Made by a program: the position numbers and the translations under genes. 64,000 bases of DNA, taken from positions 19,809 to 83,808 of the forward strand of contig JALUXX010000021.1 of assembly GCA_027013145.1 (NCBI GenBank), read 5' to 3'. This DNA is from Gammaproteobacteria bacterium. Its GTDB lineage: Bacteria; Pseudomonadota; Gammaproteobacteria; 21-64-14. Numbering within the stretch: position 1 is the stretch's first letter; each line of letters starts with the position of its first letter. The notes below the pieces were generated by a model. The model worked only from the letters and a program-made list of their open reading frames with translations. It had not been told where the DNA came from and made no database searches. Positions 52,638-62,552 of this stretch are shown in pieces.

Positions 52638-53681
52638 GTGAACCGGAACCCGCGCTGGATCCCCCTGCTTGCGGCACTCGCCCTGTGCATCCCGGGAGGC
52701 TCCCGGGCCGCCCCCGCGGGACAACCCTCGGTGCTGGTACGTACGGCACCCGCGCGCGAAGTCGTCCTCACCGACCGGATCACCGCCTTCGGCCACGTCC
52801 AGGCGGACCCCGACAGCCGCACCAGCATCAACCTGCCGCGCGCCGGCCTGGTCAACCGCCTCTGGGTCCGGCTCGGGCAGCAGGTCGCCGCCGGGGCCCC
52901 GCTGCTCCAGCTCGACACCGCGCCGACCACGCGCATGGGTTACCAGCAGGCCAAGGCGGCGGTGGACTACGCACGCAGCGAACTGCAGCGCATGCAGCGC
53001 CTGTTCAAGGAGCAGCTCGCCACGCGCGCCCAGGTCGCGGGCGCCGAGCGCCGTCTGCGCGATGCGCGCGCGACGCTCGCCGCGCAGCGCAAACTCGGCG
53101 CCGGTCAGGGCGTGGAGGTGGTGCGGGCCCCGTTCGCCGGGATCGTCACCCAGCTCAACGTCAACCAGGGCGAGCGCGTACAGGCCGACACCAACGCCCT
53201 GATCCTCGCGCGACGCGACCACCTGCTGGTCCCGCTCGGCGTCGAGCCCGAGGACGCGCAACGCCTCAAGCCCGGCATGGAGGTCGCCCTCAGCCCGGTC
53301 TTCGACCCGCGCGTGCGCATCCGGGCCACACTCGCCACGATCCACGCCATGGTCGACCCGAAGACGCGGCTGGTCGACGTCATCGCCCGCGTCGATCCGA
53401 AGGACGCCCATGACCTGCTGCTCAATATGGTCATGGAGGGGACCATCGTCGTCGCCCGGGTCAAGGCGCTGGCGGTGCCCCGCAGCGCCATCCTCAAGGA
53501 TCACAAGGGCAGCTACCTGTTCGTGGTGCAGGACGGCAAGGCGCGGCGGATCGACGTCACGCCGGGTCTGGAGGACCGCGGGCTGATCGCCGTCACCGGT
53601 GCGCTGCACGCCGGGGAGCCCGTCGTGGTGCTCGGCAATTACGAACTGCACAACGGCGCCGCCATCCGGGAGCATTCCTGA
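52638..53681 (+). CDS. RND efflux periplasmic adaptor (membrane fusion) protein
   Basis: 347 aa, GTG start one base after the tolC-type gene. Signal peptide (about 1-25), lipoyl/barrel halves split by a hairpin (LVNRLWVRLGQQVAAGAPLL; GVEVVRAPFAGIVTQLNVNQ) and a coiled coil with QQAKAAVDYARSELQRMQRL. The C-terminal membrane-proximal domain ends GEPVVVLGNYELHNGAAIRE. It bridges pump and channel. Its stop overlaps the next start (TGATG). Confidence 0.92.
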   Translation: MNRNPRWIPLLAALALCIPGGSRAAPAGQPSVLVRTAPAREVVLTDRITAFGHVQADPDSRTSINLPRAGLVNRLWVRLGQQVAAGAPLLQLDTAPTTRMGYQQAKAAVDYARSELQRMQRLFKEQLATRAQVAGAERRLRDARATLAAQRKLGAGQGVEVVRAPFAGIVTQLNVNQGERVQADTNALILARRDHLLVPLGVEPEDAQRLKPGMEVALSPVFDPRVRIRATLATIHAMVDPKTRLVDVIARVDPKDAHDLLLNMVMEGTIVVARVKALAVPRSAILKDHKGSYLFVVQDGKARRIDVTPGLEDRGLIAVTGALHAGEPVVVLGNYELHNGAAIREHS

Positions 53682-56600
53682 TGGGCGTCGCCGAATGGAC
53701 GCGGCATCACCGGCGTTCGATCCTGTTCCTGCTCTTCGTGCTCGCCGTGGGCGGCGCGATGAGCGCCTTCAAGCTGCCCGTGGCGCTGTTCCCCCAGGTC
53801 AACTTCCCGCGCATCCGCGTGATGGTGGACGCAGGCAACCGCCCGGCCCAGCAGATGGTGATCCAGGTCACCCAACGCGTCGAACAGGCGGTACGCGGCG
53901 TGCCGGGCGTGCGCAGCCTGCGCTCGACCACCAGCCGCGGCAGCGCCGAACTCAACATCAACTTCGACTGGGGCCATGACATGCCGCTGGCCAAACAGCA
54001 GGTGGCCTCGGCGATCAACCAGATCCTCCCCGAGCTGCCGCCGGGGACGCGCTTCCACGTCCGGCGCATGGATCCGACGGTGGACCCGGTGGCCGCCTAC
54101 AGCCTCACCTCCGACACGCTCAATCTCGTGCAACTGCGCGACATCGCCCGCTACCAGCTCCTGCCGCTGTTTTCGACCGTGCGCGGGGTCGCCCACATCG
54201 GCATCCAGGGCGGCGAACGCGCCGAGTACCGGGTGAGCGTGGATCCGGCCCGACTGCGCGCCTACGGCATGACCATGGACGACGTCGTCAAGGCGCTCTC
54301 CGCCTCGAACGTGCTGCGCGCCGTCGGGCGCCTCCAGGACCACTACAAGCTCTATCTGGTGCTTTCGGACACGCGTTTCACGAGCCTGGCCCAGATCCGC
54401 CATACCATCCTGCGCAGCGGCGTCAACGGTCTGGTGGAGCTCGATGACATCGCCAGGGTATTCCATTCCACCGTCCCCCAGTGGGTCCGGGTGACGGCCG
54501 ACGGACACAACGCCGTCCTGGTCAACGTCTACCAGCAGCCGGGCGGCAACACGGTGCGGATCGTGCACGATATCCGCGCCAAGCTGGCGGCCTACCGCAG
54601 CAAATTGCCCAAGGGCGTCACGGTCCACAACTGGTACGACCAGAGCATCCTCATCGTCGACGCCGCCGCGAGCGTGCGCGACGCCATCCTGATCGGCGCC
54701 GGTCTGGCGGCGGTGGTGCTGTTCGTGTTCCTGCGCAACACGCGCATCACCCTGATCGCCCTCATCGTGGTCCCGGCGGTGCTGGCGGCCACGATCCTGC
54801 TGCTCTACGTGCTGCACATGAGCTTCAACATCATGACCCTCGGCGGCATGGCGGCGGCGGTCGGGCTGATCATCGACGACGCCATCGTCATGGTCGAGCA
54901 CATCATCCGCCGCTGGCGCGGTGCCGAGGGTGCACTGCACGAGCGCCTCAAGCGTGCGGTGCTGGAATTCAGCCGGCCGCTGGTCGGCTCCTCGGCATCG
55001 ACCATCATCATCTTCCTGCCGCTGGCGTTTCTCAGCGGGGTGACCGGGGCCTTCTTCAAGGCCCTCTCCTTCACCATGGCCTCGGCGCTGGTGATCTCGT
55101 TCTTCGTCGCCTGGCTCGCGGTGCCGCTGCTCGCCGAGCACCTGCTGCGCGACCGCGACGCCGAGCAGCCCGAGGGCGGGGCGTTCAAGCATGCCGTCGA
55201 CCGCACCTATCGCAGCGTGCTCGACCGGACACTCTCCCGCCCCTGGCTGCTGCTGTTGGGGATCGTCCCGCTGCTCGCCGCGGGCTACGTCGGCTACCGC
55301 CACGTCGGCAGCGGCTTCATGCCGCACATGGACGAGGGCGGCTTCGTGCTCGACTACCGCGCGGCTCCCGGCACCTCGCTCACGGAGACCAACCGCCTCC
55401 TGACGCAGGTGGGGGCCATCCTGCAGCACAACCGTTGGGTGGATACCTATTCGCGGCGCACCGGGCTGCAGCTCGGCGGCGGCATCACCGAGGCGAACGA
55501 GGGCGACTTCTTCGTGCGCCTGAAACCGTTTCCGCGCCCGCCGATCGGGAAGGTCATGGAGCAGGTGCGCAGGGAGGTGCACGCCAAGGTGCCCGGCCTG
55601 GACATCCAGATGGCCCAGCTCATGGAGGACCTGATCGGCGATCTCACCGCGGTCCCGCAACCGATCGAGATCAAGATCTTCGGCGACGACACCCGGCTCC
55701 TGTTGGCCACCGCGCCCAAGGTCGCCGCGGCGATCCGCAGGATTCCCGGGGTCGTCGACGTCAACGACGGCATCATCCTCGCGGGCAACGCCCTCGACAT
55801 CCGCGTCGACCGGCGCAAGGCGGCGCTGGAGGGTATCGACCCGGAGTCGGTCACGCACCAGCTCCAGGCCTATCTGAGCGGCGTGATCACCACGCAGGTA
55901 CAGAAGGGCATCAAGATGATCGGGATCCGGGTGTGGATCCCGCACGACCAGCGCGCCACCGTGCGCGCGATCGGCGACCTGTGGCTGCGGGCCGCCGACG
56001 GGCACCGCTTCCCGCTGCGCCGCATCGCCACGATCCGCACACTGGTCGGGCAGCCGCAGATCACGCGCGACAACCTCAAGCGCATGGTGGCGGTCACCGG
56101 GCGCATCTACGGGCGCGACATGGGGTCGACGATCCGTGCGGTCAAGCGCGTGTTGGATCGCCCGGGGCTCATTCCGCCGCAGCTCTATTACCAGCTCGGC
56201 GGGCTCTACAAACAGCAGCAGATCGCCTTCCATGGGCTCATTGCCGTGTTCGCCGCCGCGGTCGCCCTGGTCTTTCTCCTGCTGCTGTTCCTGTACGAGC
56301 GCTTCCAGATCGCGCTCGCGATCCTGCTGATGCCGCTGCTGGCGATCGCCGCGGTCTTCTTCGGGCTGTGGGTCACCGGGACGGAACTGAACATCTCCTC
56401 GATGATGGGCATGACCATGGTCGTGGGCATCGTCACCGAAGTGGCGATCTTCTATTTCTCGGAGTACGACGACCTGAAGGGGCACTATCCGGAGCGTGAG
56501 GCGCTGATCCTGGCGGGCATCTATCGGCGCCGGCCGATCGCCATGACCACGCTGGCGGCGATCCTGGCCCTGATGCCGCTCGCGCTCGCGCTGGGCCAGG

Positions 56601-56752
56601 GCTCGGCGATGCAGCAGCCGCTGGCGATCGCCATCGTATCGGGCCTGATCGCACAGATGCCGCTGGTGCTGCTGGTCATGCCGGGGCTCTACCACCTGCT
56701 CGCGAATACCGCTCGGCACCGCCGCACCGCACCGCCGGGCACGGGCGCCTGA
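53681..56752 (+). CDS. RND-family efflux permease
   Basis: 1023 aa, the inner-membrane proton antiporter of the pump. Twelve membrane helices in two repeats with large periplasmic loops. TM1 begins RRSILFLLFVLAVGG. The proton-relay segment reads GLIIDDAIVMVEHI, the Asp pair of hydrophobe-type pumps (heavy-metal pumps differ). The family AALEGIDPESV and the late GIVTEVAIFYFSEYDDL are present. Substrate is unknown. Three genes overlap or abut, so they form one operon. Confidence 0.93.
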   Translation: MGVAEWTRHHRRSILFLLFVLAVGGAMSAFKLPVALFPQVNFPRIRVMVDAGNRPAQQMVIQVTQRVEQAVRGVPGVRSLRSTTSRGSAELNINFDWGHDMPLAKQQVASAINQILPELPPGTRFHVRRMDPTVDPVAAYSLTSDTLNLVQLRDIARYQLLPLFSTVRGVAHIGIQGGERAEYRVSVDPARLRAYGMTMDDVVKALSASNVLRAVGRLQDHYKLYLVLSDTRFTSLAQIRHTILRSGVNGLVELDDIARVFHSTVPQWVRVTADGHNAVLVNVYQQPGGNTVRIVHDIRAKLAAYRSKLPKGVTVHNWYDQSILIVDAAASVRDAILIGAGLAAVVLFVFLRNTRITLIALIVVPAVLAATILLLYVLHMSFNIMTLGGMAAAVGLIIDDAIVMVEHIIRRWRGAEGALHERLKRAVLEFSRPLVGSSASTIIIFLPLAFLSGVTGAFFKALSFTMASALVISFFVAWLAVPLLAEHLLRDRDAEQPEGGAFKHAVDRTYRSVLDRTLSRPWLLLLGIVPLLAAGYVGYRHVGSGFMPHMDEGGFVLDYRAAPGTSLTETNRLLTQVGAILQHNRWVDTYSRRTGLQLGGGITEANEGDFFVRLKPFPRPPIGKVMEQVRREVHAKVPGLDIQMAQLMEDLIGDLTAVPQPIEIKIFGDDTRLLLATAPKVAAAIRRIPGVVDVNDGIILAGNALDIRVDRRKAALEGIDPESVTHQLQAYLSGVITTQVQKGIKMIGIRVWIPHDQRATVRAIGDLWLRAADGHRFPLRRIATIRTLVGQPQITRDNLKRMVAVTGRIYGRDMGSTIRAVKRVLDRPGLIPPQLYYQLGGLYKQQQIAFHGLIAVFAAAVALVFLLLLFLYERFQIALAILLMPLLAIAAVFFGLWVTGTELNISSMMGMTMVVGIVTEVAIFYFSEYDDLKGHYPEREALILAGIYRRRPIAMTTLAAILALMPLALALGQGSAMQQPLAIAIVSGLIAQMPLVLLVMPGLYHLLANTARHRRTAPPGTGA

Positions 56753-56913
56753 GGCGATCGCCGCGCCCCGCGACGGACTGCGCCCCGCGGGGGCCCGATC
56801 CGTCCGCGGCGCGTACCGGCCCGTGTGGGATTACCCCGCCGAACTGCACCGCCGAACTGATAGACTAGGGGGGAGATCCGGAACACGGCGGGGGCGGGTG
56901 ACCGCGCAGGGGA

Positions 56914-57915
56914 ATGGATACCTTTCGGGCGTTTCGCATTCACAACGACGACGGCAACCTGCGCGCGGGCGTCGAGCGCATCGCGCTCGACGACCTCGCC
57001 GCGGGGGACGTCGTGATCCGCACCGCGTGGTCGGCGGTGAACTACAAGGACGCGCTGGCGGGGACCGGGAAGGGCAAGATCCTGCGGCGCTTCCCGCTGG
57101 TGGGCGGCATCGACGCGGCGGGCGTGGTGGTCTCGTCCGGGCGTACGGACCTGCACGAGGGCGACCGCGTCGTGGTCACCGGCTGCGGCCTGAGCGAGGT
57201 CCACGACGGCGGCTATGCCGAGTACCTGCGCGTGCCCGGCGACTGGGTCGTCCCCCTGCCGTCCGGCCTCGACCTGCGCCAGGCCATGGTGCTGGGCACG
57301 GCCGGCTTCACCGCGGGCCTCGCGATCCAGCGGCTCGAAGACAACCACCAGGAACCTGCGGCCGGCCCGGTGGTGGTCACCGGGGCGAGCGGCGGCGTCG
57401 GCAGTTTCGCGGTCGACCTGCTCAGCGGTCTCGGCTACGAGGTCGTGGCCGTCACCGGGAAACCGCAGACCGCAGCCTACCTGCGCGACCTCGGGGCCAG
57501 CCACGTGGTCAGCCGCCAGGATCTCGAGCTGCGCGGGCGCCCGCTCGAGTCCGCGCAATGGGGCGGCGCGATCGACAACGTCGGTGGCGAGATGCTCGCG
57601 TGGCTCACCCGCTCGGTGCGCCCGTGGGGGAACATCGTGAGCATCGGCATGGCGGGCGGCACCGCCCTGCACACGACGGTGATGCCCTTCATCCTGCGCG
57701 GCGTCGCGCTGCTCGGGGTGACCTCCGCCAACTGTCCGATGCCGCTGCGCCGGCGCATCTGGCAGCGCCTCGCCACCGACCTGCGCCCGCGCGCACTCGA
57801 CGCGGTGGTCCATGCCGAGATCGAACTCGAAGGGCTGCCGGCGGCGTTCGAGGACGTCCTCGCCGGCAAGACCATCGGCCGCACCCTGGTCCGGATCGGG
57901 GAACCGGCCGCCTGA
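56914..57915 (+). CDS. acuI: Acrylyl-CoA reductase/quinone oxidoreductase AcuI (YhdH family)
   Basis: A 333-aa zinc-free MDR reductase. VNYKDALAGTGKGKILRRFP, the IDAAGVV segment, VTGCGLSEVHDGGYAEYLRV, the nucleotide motif VVVTGASGGVGSFAVDLLSG and SIGMAGGTALHTTVMPFILR match AcuI/YhdH. Known members reduce acryloyl-CoA to propionyl-CoA with NADPH, which detoxifies a reactive intermediate. It is followed 49 nt later by the kinase gene. Confidence 0.93.
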   Translation: MDTFRAFRIHNDDGNLRAGVERIALDDLAAGDVVIRTAWSAVNYKDALAGTGKGKILRRFPLVGGIDAAGVVVSSGRTDLHEGDRVVVTGCGLSEVHDGGYAEYLRVPGDWVVPLPSGLDLRQAMVLGTAGFTAGLAIQRLEDNHQEPAAGPVVVTGASGGVGSFAVDLLSGLGYEVVAVTGKPQTAAYLRDLGASHVVSRQDLELRGRPLESAQWGGAIDNVGGEMLAWLTRSVRPWGNIVSIGMAGGTALHTTVMPFILRGVALLGVTSANCPMPLRRRIWQRLATDLRPRALDAVVHAEIELEGLPAAFEDVLAGKTIGRTLVRIGEPAA

Positions 57916-57964
57916 CGCCCGGGGGCGGAACGACCCGACCGCAGCACGCCCGATCGCCGACCCC

Positions 57965-58879
57965 ATGCTGCACCTGGGAATCGACCTCGGCGGGACCAAG
58001 ACGGAGATTCTCGCGCTCGACGCGCACGGACGCACGCGGCTGCGCCGCCGCACGCCGACGCCGTCGGCGGACTACGCGGCGATCGTGCGCACGATCGCCG
58101 GCCTGGTTGCGGCGGCGGAGACGGAACTCGGCGCGCGCGGCACCGTAGGCGTCGCTGCGCCCGGATCACCCTCCCCCGCGACCGGGCGGTTGCGCAATTC
58201 CAACACCCGCTGCCTCAACGGGCGCCCCCTGCAGCGCGACCTGGAGGCGGCCCTCGGCCGCCCGGTGCGACTCGAGAACGACGCCAACTGCTTCGCGCTC
58301 TCCGAGGCCGTCGACGGCGCGGGCGCCGGGTGCGACGTCGTGTTCGGCGTGATCGTCGGCACCGGAACCGGCGGCGGTATCGTCGCCCACGGACGGCTGC
58401 TCGCCGGGGTCAATGCCGTCGCCGGGGAATGGGGGCACAACCCGCTGCCGTGGCCGCTCCCGGATGAGTACCCGGGCCCGGAGTGCTACTGCGGGCGGCA
58501 CGGCTGTATCGAGACCTTCCTCTCCGGCCCCGGGATGAGCGCCGATCACACGTGTGTCACCGGCGCGTCGCTGGACGCACGGACGATCGTCACGCGTGCG
58601 TCGGGCGGCGACGCGGCCTGCGCGCAGACCCTGCGCCGCTACGAGGGGCGCATGGCGCGCGCCCTCGCGCACGTCATCAACCTGCTGGACCCGGACGTCA
58701 TCGTCCTCGGCGGCGGCCTGTCGAACGTCGCGCGCTGGTACGAGACCGTTCCCCGACGGTGGGGCGCGTTCGTCTTCTCCGACCGCGTCGACACGGCCCT
58801 CCGCCCGCCGCGCCACGGCGACTCCAGCGGCGTGCGCGGCGCGGCGTGGTTGGGCGCCGAGCGCGGCACCGGCACCTGA
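57965..58879 (+). CDS. mak: Fructokinase (ROK family, Mak type)
   Basis: Phosphorylates fructose (also mannose). The 304-aa ROK protein closely follows E. coli Mak: LGIDLGGTKTEILAL, ATGRLRNSNTRCLNGRPLQR, ENDANCFALSEAVDGAGAGC, GEWGHNPLPW, the zinc motif CYCGRHGCIETFLSG and PDVIVLGGGLSNVARWYETV. It probably shares a transcript with acuI. Confidence 0.95.
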   Translation: MLHLGIDLGGTKTEILALDAHGRTRLRRRTPTPSADYAAIVRTIAGLVAAAETELGARGTVGVAAPGSPSPATGRLRNSNTRCLNGRPLQRDLEAALGRPVRLENDANCFALSEAVDGAGAGCDVVFGVIVGTGTGGGIVAHGRLLAGVNAVAGEWGHNPLPWPLPDEYPGPECYCGRHGCIETFLSGPGMSADHTCVTGASLDARTIVTRASGGDAACAQTLRRYEGRMARALAHVINLLDPDVIVLGGGLSNVARWYETVPRRWGAFVFSDRVDTALRPPRHGDSSGVRGAAWLGAERGTGT

Positions 58880-58968
58880 ATCCGCACGGGCGGTGTGGAT
58901 GCGACGGCGCCCGGTCGCGGGCTAGACTGCCTCCCGGGCCGCAACCACGCAACGTAAGGAGCAACCCG

Positions 58969-60345
58969 ATGGCCACTGCCGACGCTACGGGCGCAAACGG
59001 AATGGCCATGCACCGCAGCCGCATGGCGCTGTTGCGCGAGGCGCTGCGCGCGCCGCGGCGGTATATCGAGCCGTGGTACCTCGCCTACCTGCTGCTCGGG
59101 GCGGTGACTGCGGGGCTCGTGCCGGTACTGCTGCCGCTCATGGTCATCGCCGTCTCCCACGGCATCGGCACGGTCGCCTACGTGATGGGGGCCTTCAACC
59201 TCGGCCTGCTGACCTCGCCGCTGTGGGGGCTCCTGGCCGAACGCGGGCGACTCTACCGGCCGGTGTTCTTCGGCGGATTCGCCGCCGTCCTCGGGGCCCT
59301 GGCGGCGCTGCCAGTGGTCGCGGGCACCGGCCCCTGGATGCTGGCCGCGGCGCTCGCCGGGGCCGGGACCGCCGCGGCCGCCACCGTCGCGAGCCTGTTC
59401 GTCGTCGATTTCGCACCGCGCGCCGAATGGGAGCCGCGCATCGGCTGGCTGCAGGGCTTCAACGGTGCGGGACAGGTGGTGGGCCTGCTGCTGGCAGGGG
59501 CCTTCTCCAGCGGTCTCTACTCGTCCGGCCTCTGGGTCGCCGCGCTCCTGCTGGTCCCGGCGCTGTACTTCGGCGGCCGCGGCCTGCCCGTCGCGCGCGC
59601 GGCGCGGCGCGAGCGCGGGCGGCACGTGCACCTGCACCTGGACGTGCGCGCCCTGGCGACGATGCCGCGCGCGAACCTCCTCGGCGGCGGGCTGCTACGC
59701 CACTCGCATCACCTCAATCTCGCCGCCCTCCGATCGCTCGGGGCGCTCGTGCGTACGCCGTTCGGACGCTTTCTCGGCTCCTGGTTCCTGCTCTCGTTCG
59801 GTGTGGCGGGATTCTTCGCCTACTTCCCGCTGCTGATGCGCAGCAGCTATTCGGTGCCGCCCGCGCTGACCTCGCTCACCTATGCATTGGCCGCGGGCGC
59901 GGGCATCTCCCTGTTCGTACTGGCGAGCCGCTGGGCGGCGAGCGCCGGCGCGGCACGCGTGTACCTCGCGGGAGTGCTGCTGCGCGTCGCGGGCTTCGGT
60001 CTCCTGCTCGTATTGGACCTGGTGCCGCTCGCCGCCGCGGACGCCATCGCGCTCGCCGGTTTCGCAGCGATCGTACTGGCGTGGCCGATCCTGAGCGTGG
60101 CCGGGACGGATCTCGCGGCGCGGCTCGCGCCCATGGGCGAAGGCGCCGCGATGGGGCTGTTCAACGCGAGCCAGGCGCTCGCCACCGTGTTCGGAACCTT
60201 TGCCGCAGGCCCCCTCGTCCACGTGTTCGGCTACGGGGTCGTGCCGGCACTGGCGCTCGGCGGGCTCATCGGCGCGGGGGTTTGGATGCGCGGCCTGGAT
60301 GCGGCGGGTGAAGCCGCCGGGGGCGCCGAGGCCGCCCCGGATTGA
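58969..60345 (+). CDS. MFS transporter
   Basis: 458 aa from ATG 58969 with AAGGAG upstream. Twelve predicted helices: WYLAYLLLGAVTAGLVPVLL begins TM1, FNLGLLTSPLWGLLAERGRL carries the MFS loop 2-3 signature, and a long cytoplasmic basic loop (about 205-250, RAARRERGRHVHLHLDVRAL) separates the halves. The second half has TYALAAGAGISLFVLAS and GLFNASQALATVFGTFAAGP. Substrate unknown. In the same direction as mak, 89 nt downstream. Confidence 0.88.
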   Translation: MATADATGANGMAMHRSRMALLREALRAPRRYIEPWYLAYLLLGAVTAGLVPVLLPLMVIAVSHGIGTVAYVMGAFNLGLLTSPLWGLLAERGRLYRPVFFGGFAAVLGALAALPVVAGTGPWMLAAALAGAGTAAAATVASLFVVDFAPRAEWEPRIGWLQGFNGAGQVVGLLLAGAFSSGLYSSGLWVAALLLVPALYFGGRGLPVARAARRERGRHVHLHLDVRALATMPRANLLGGGLLRHSHHLNLAALRSLGALVRTPFGRFLGSWFLLSFGVAGFFAYFPLLMRSSYSVPPALTSLTYALAAGAGISLFVLASRWAASAGAARVYLAGVLLRVAGFGLLLVLDLVPLAAADAIALAGFAAIVLAWPILSVAGTDLAARLAPMGEGAAMGLFNASQALATVFGTFAAGPLVHVFGYGVVPALALGGLIGAGVWMRGLDAAGEAAGGAEAAPD

Positions 60346-60593
60346 TGCACCCCAAAGCGCCGCGCCGCCGCGCGCGCACGCCGTCGGAGCACGTCGCGCC
60401 GGCGTTCGGCGGGCGCTAAAAAACCGTTGCCTTCGGCTCCCACGCCGCCGTATCATGGCCGGGACGCCGTAGTGGGCCCTGCCACCATCCTGGATTTTCT
60501 TCAAGCTTTCCATACCAAGAACAGTCCTGATCGTCTCCCCTGAGGGTCGCCGCCGCGCGTCATTTCGTGTCTCCCTGTAATGAGGTCATCACC

Positions 60594-60797
60594 GTGCAGA
60601 CTGGAACAGTAAAGTGGTTCAACGAAAGCAAAGGCTACGGCTTCATCACGCCCGACGACGGCGGTAAAGACGTATTCGTCCACCATTCGGCGATCAACGG
60701 CAGCGGCTTCAAGACGCTCGCCGAAGGTCAGAAGGTCTCCTTCGACACCGAGCAGACTCCCAAGGGGCTGGCGGCCGCCAACGTCACCCCCGTGTGA
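60594..60797 (+). CDS. cspA: Cold-shock protein (CspA family)
   Basis: 67-aa OB-fold nucleic-acid chaperone. [20 protein letters not shown] carries RNP1, [11 protein letters not shown]2, and [20 protein letters not shown] the end. Start: GTG 60594 with GAGGT upstream; the in-frame ATG 27 nt earlier is unlikely. The 248-nt upstream region likely contains the promoter and a long 5' leader as in other csp genes. Confidence 0.95.
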   Translation: MQTGTVKWFNESKGYGFITPDDGGKDVFVHHSAINGSGFKTLAEGQKVSFDTEQTPKGLAAANVTPV

Positions 60798-60809
60798 GCC
60801 GCGCCGCCG

Positions 60810-60847
60810 CCCGGACGCGCGGTCCTGTGCAAGGCCGCGCGTCCGGG
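60810..60847 (+). terminator. GC-rich 13-bp hairpin after cspA
   Basis: Arms CCCGGACGCGCGG (60810-60822) and CCGCGCGTCCGGG (60835-60847) pair perfectly. There is no U-tract, so it may be a weak intrinsic terminator or an mRNA 3' protector. It starts 13 nt after the cspA stop codon. Confidence 0.55.
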
Positions 60848-60972
60848 GGTGCGGTCGGTGAACCGGGGAGACACTCCGGGGAGACGTGCCGGGCCGGCAG
60901 GGGCGGGCAGTCGCATCCGCCGGCGCCCCGTCGGCGATTCGCCGGTGGACGGGGAGCGCCGGCGGCGCCCGG

Positions 60973-61680
60973 TCAGCGCCAGAGCGCGATGCCGCCCGTG
61001 ATCCCGCGGACGTTTCGCACCAGCCGGGTGTCCTCCGGCAGTTCCAGTTCCACGTGCTTGGAATTGCCGCCGCCGATGTAGAGGACGCGGAAGTTGAAGC
61101 ATCCGCGCAGGTGGCGGATCGCCTTGTTCAGCCTCCGGTTCCACTTGCGGTTGCCGGCGCGGCGGCGGGCCGCGTCGCCGAGTTGCTCCTCGTAGGTCTG
61201 CCCCTTGCGGAAGCGGTGATGGCCGAGTTCCAGATTGGGCACCAGGCGCCCGTCGAGGAACAGCGCCGAGCCCACGCCGGTGCCGAGCGTGACCACGAGT
61301 TCCACCCCCCGACCCTCGATGGCGCCGTACCCCTGGATGTCCGCGTCGTTGGCGACGTGGACGGGCACGCCCAGAAGGCGGTGGAGTTCGGCCCCGAGGG
61401 CGACCCCACCCCAGTCGCCGTCCAGATTGGGCGCGGTACGCACCGTATCCTCCACTACCACGCCGGGGAAACCGACCGATGCACGATCGAACGGGCGCAG
61501 CGGCTCGACCAGCGGGCCGAGGGCGCCGATCACCGCCTCCGGGGTGGCCGGCCGCGGCGTGAGGACGCGCACCCGCTCGCTGATCATCTCGCCCTGTGCA
61601 TCCAGAATCGCCGCCTTGAGGCCCGTGCCCCCGATGTCGATGGCGAGCGTTCGTACCGCTTCGCGGTTGGTGTCGTCCAT
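60973..61680 (-). CDS. ppgK: Polyphosphate glucokinase (ROK family)
   Basis: 235 aa. TLAIDIGGTGLKAAILDAQG, VANDADIQGYGAIEGRG and TLGTGVGSALFLDGRLVPN are the ROK phosphate and sugar motifs. The short length and the ELGHHRFRKGQTYEEQLGD segment match polyphosphate-dependent glucokinases. It would phosphorylate glucose at the expense of polyphosphate. Divergent from exbB, with the Fur box between. Confidence 0.9.
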   Translation of the reverse strand: MDDTNREAVRTLAIDIGGTGLKAAILDAQGEMISERVRVLTPRPATPEAVIGALGPLVEPLRPFDRASVGFPGVVVEDTVRTAPNLDGDWGGVALGAELHRLLGVPVHVANDADIQGYGAIEGRGVELVVTLGTGVGSALFLDGRLVPNLELGHHRFRKGQTYEEQLGDAARRRAGNRKWNRRLNKAIRHLRGCFNFRVLYIGGGNSKHVELELPEDTRLVRNVRGITGGIALWR

Positions 61681-61764
61681 GGTCCCCCTCCGGTGGATGG
61701 CCTCCCAGCATAGCGGACCGGAGGCCGCTGAGAAACGCCCGCTCCCATCCGCCGGCCGCTCTCA

Positions 61765-61786
61765 GATAAGAATGATTCGCATTTTC
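61765..61786 (+). promoter_or_regulatory. Fur box upstream of exbB-exbD-tonB
   Basis: GATAAGAATGATTCGCATTT then TC, a good match to the Fur consensus GATAATGATAATCATTATC read in either direction. It lies about 113-134 nt before the exbB start and is the only such site next to iron-uptake genes in this window. It predicts iron repression of the operon. Confidence 0.75.
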
Positions 61787-61898
61787 CGGCGGAGGTGACC
61801 AAACCTCCTACGCGTTATGCTGTCTTACCGTTGCAACCGCGACGCCGTCGCATCGCCGGGCCATCCTGCTCTCCCGAACGGAAAACGGACGCCACACC

Positions 61899-62552
61899 AT
61901 GCAAGACCTCTACGAATCCTGGAACGCCCTGCGCTACGGCGGGCCCATGGTCTATCCGCTGCTCGCCCTGGCGGTGATCATGGTCGCGATCCTGCTCGAC
62001 AAGGCCTATGTCTACTGGCGCTACGCCCGCCTGCCGGCGGTGCTGGTGCGCCTGATCGAGCACCCCGGCACGCGCTGGAGCGACCTCGAGCGCCAGGTCG
62101 CCGCCCTCGATCCGCGCAACTGCTTCGCGCGCTTCCTGCGCACGATCCTCCGCGACCGCACCCAGCCGTCGTGGTGGATCGAGTCGCGCGCCGGCGACGA
62201 GGCGCAGGCCATCGAACGCGACCTCAGCCGCGGCCTGTGGGTGCTCGAGACCATCGTCACCGCCGCGCCGCTGCTCGGCCTGCTCGGCACCATCACGGGC
62301 ATGATGCGCGCCTTCCACCTCATCGGCAGCAAGGGGCTCGTCGACCCCAACGGCGTCACCTCCGGCGTCGCCGAGGCGCTCATCGCCACTGCCCTGGGTC
62401 TGCTCATCGCGCTGATCGCGCTGTTCGGGTTCAATTTCTTCGCGCGGCTGCAGTCGCGTACGCTCGACGAGATGGAACGGGTGGGCACGCGGGTCGCCGA
62501 CCGCATCCGCCTCGGTGCCCAGGACCCGGAGGTGCGCCATGAAGCTGCGTAG
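61899..62552 (+). CDS. exbB: ExbB, proton-channel subunit of the TonB system
   Basis: 217 aa with three membrane helices (about 18-38, 116-137, 160-181). TAAPLLGLLGTITGMMRAFH and GVAEALIATALGLLIALIAL are the MotA/ExbB signature segments. With ExbD it forms the proton-driven motor that energises TonB. Overlaps exbD by 14 nt. Confidence 0.95.
   Translation: MQDLYESWNALRYGGPMVYPLLALAVIMVAILLDKAYVYWRYARLPAVLVRLIEHPGTRWSDLERQVAALDPRNCFARFLRTILRDRTQPSWWIESRAGDEAQAIERDLSRGLWVLETIVTAAPLLGLLGTITGMMRAFHLIGSKGLVDPNGVTSGVAEALIATALGLLIALIALFGFNFFARLQSRTLDEMERVGTRVADRIRLGAQDPEVRHEAA

Noticed and set aside
51167..52936. 589-aa minus-strand frame over the tolC-type gene
   Set aside because: Antisense shadow; the + strand shows a lipobox and OEP motifs.
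53639..56719. 1026-aa open frame on the minus strand
   Set aside because: Exact shadow of the RND permease; composition is histidine/aspartate/arginine-rich with no domain.
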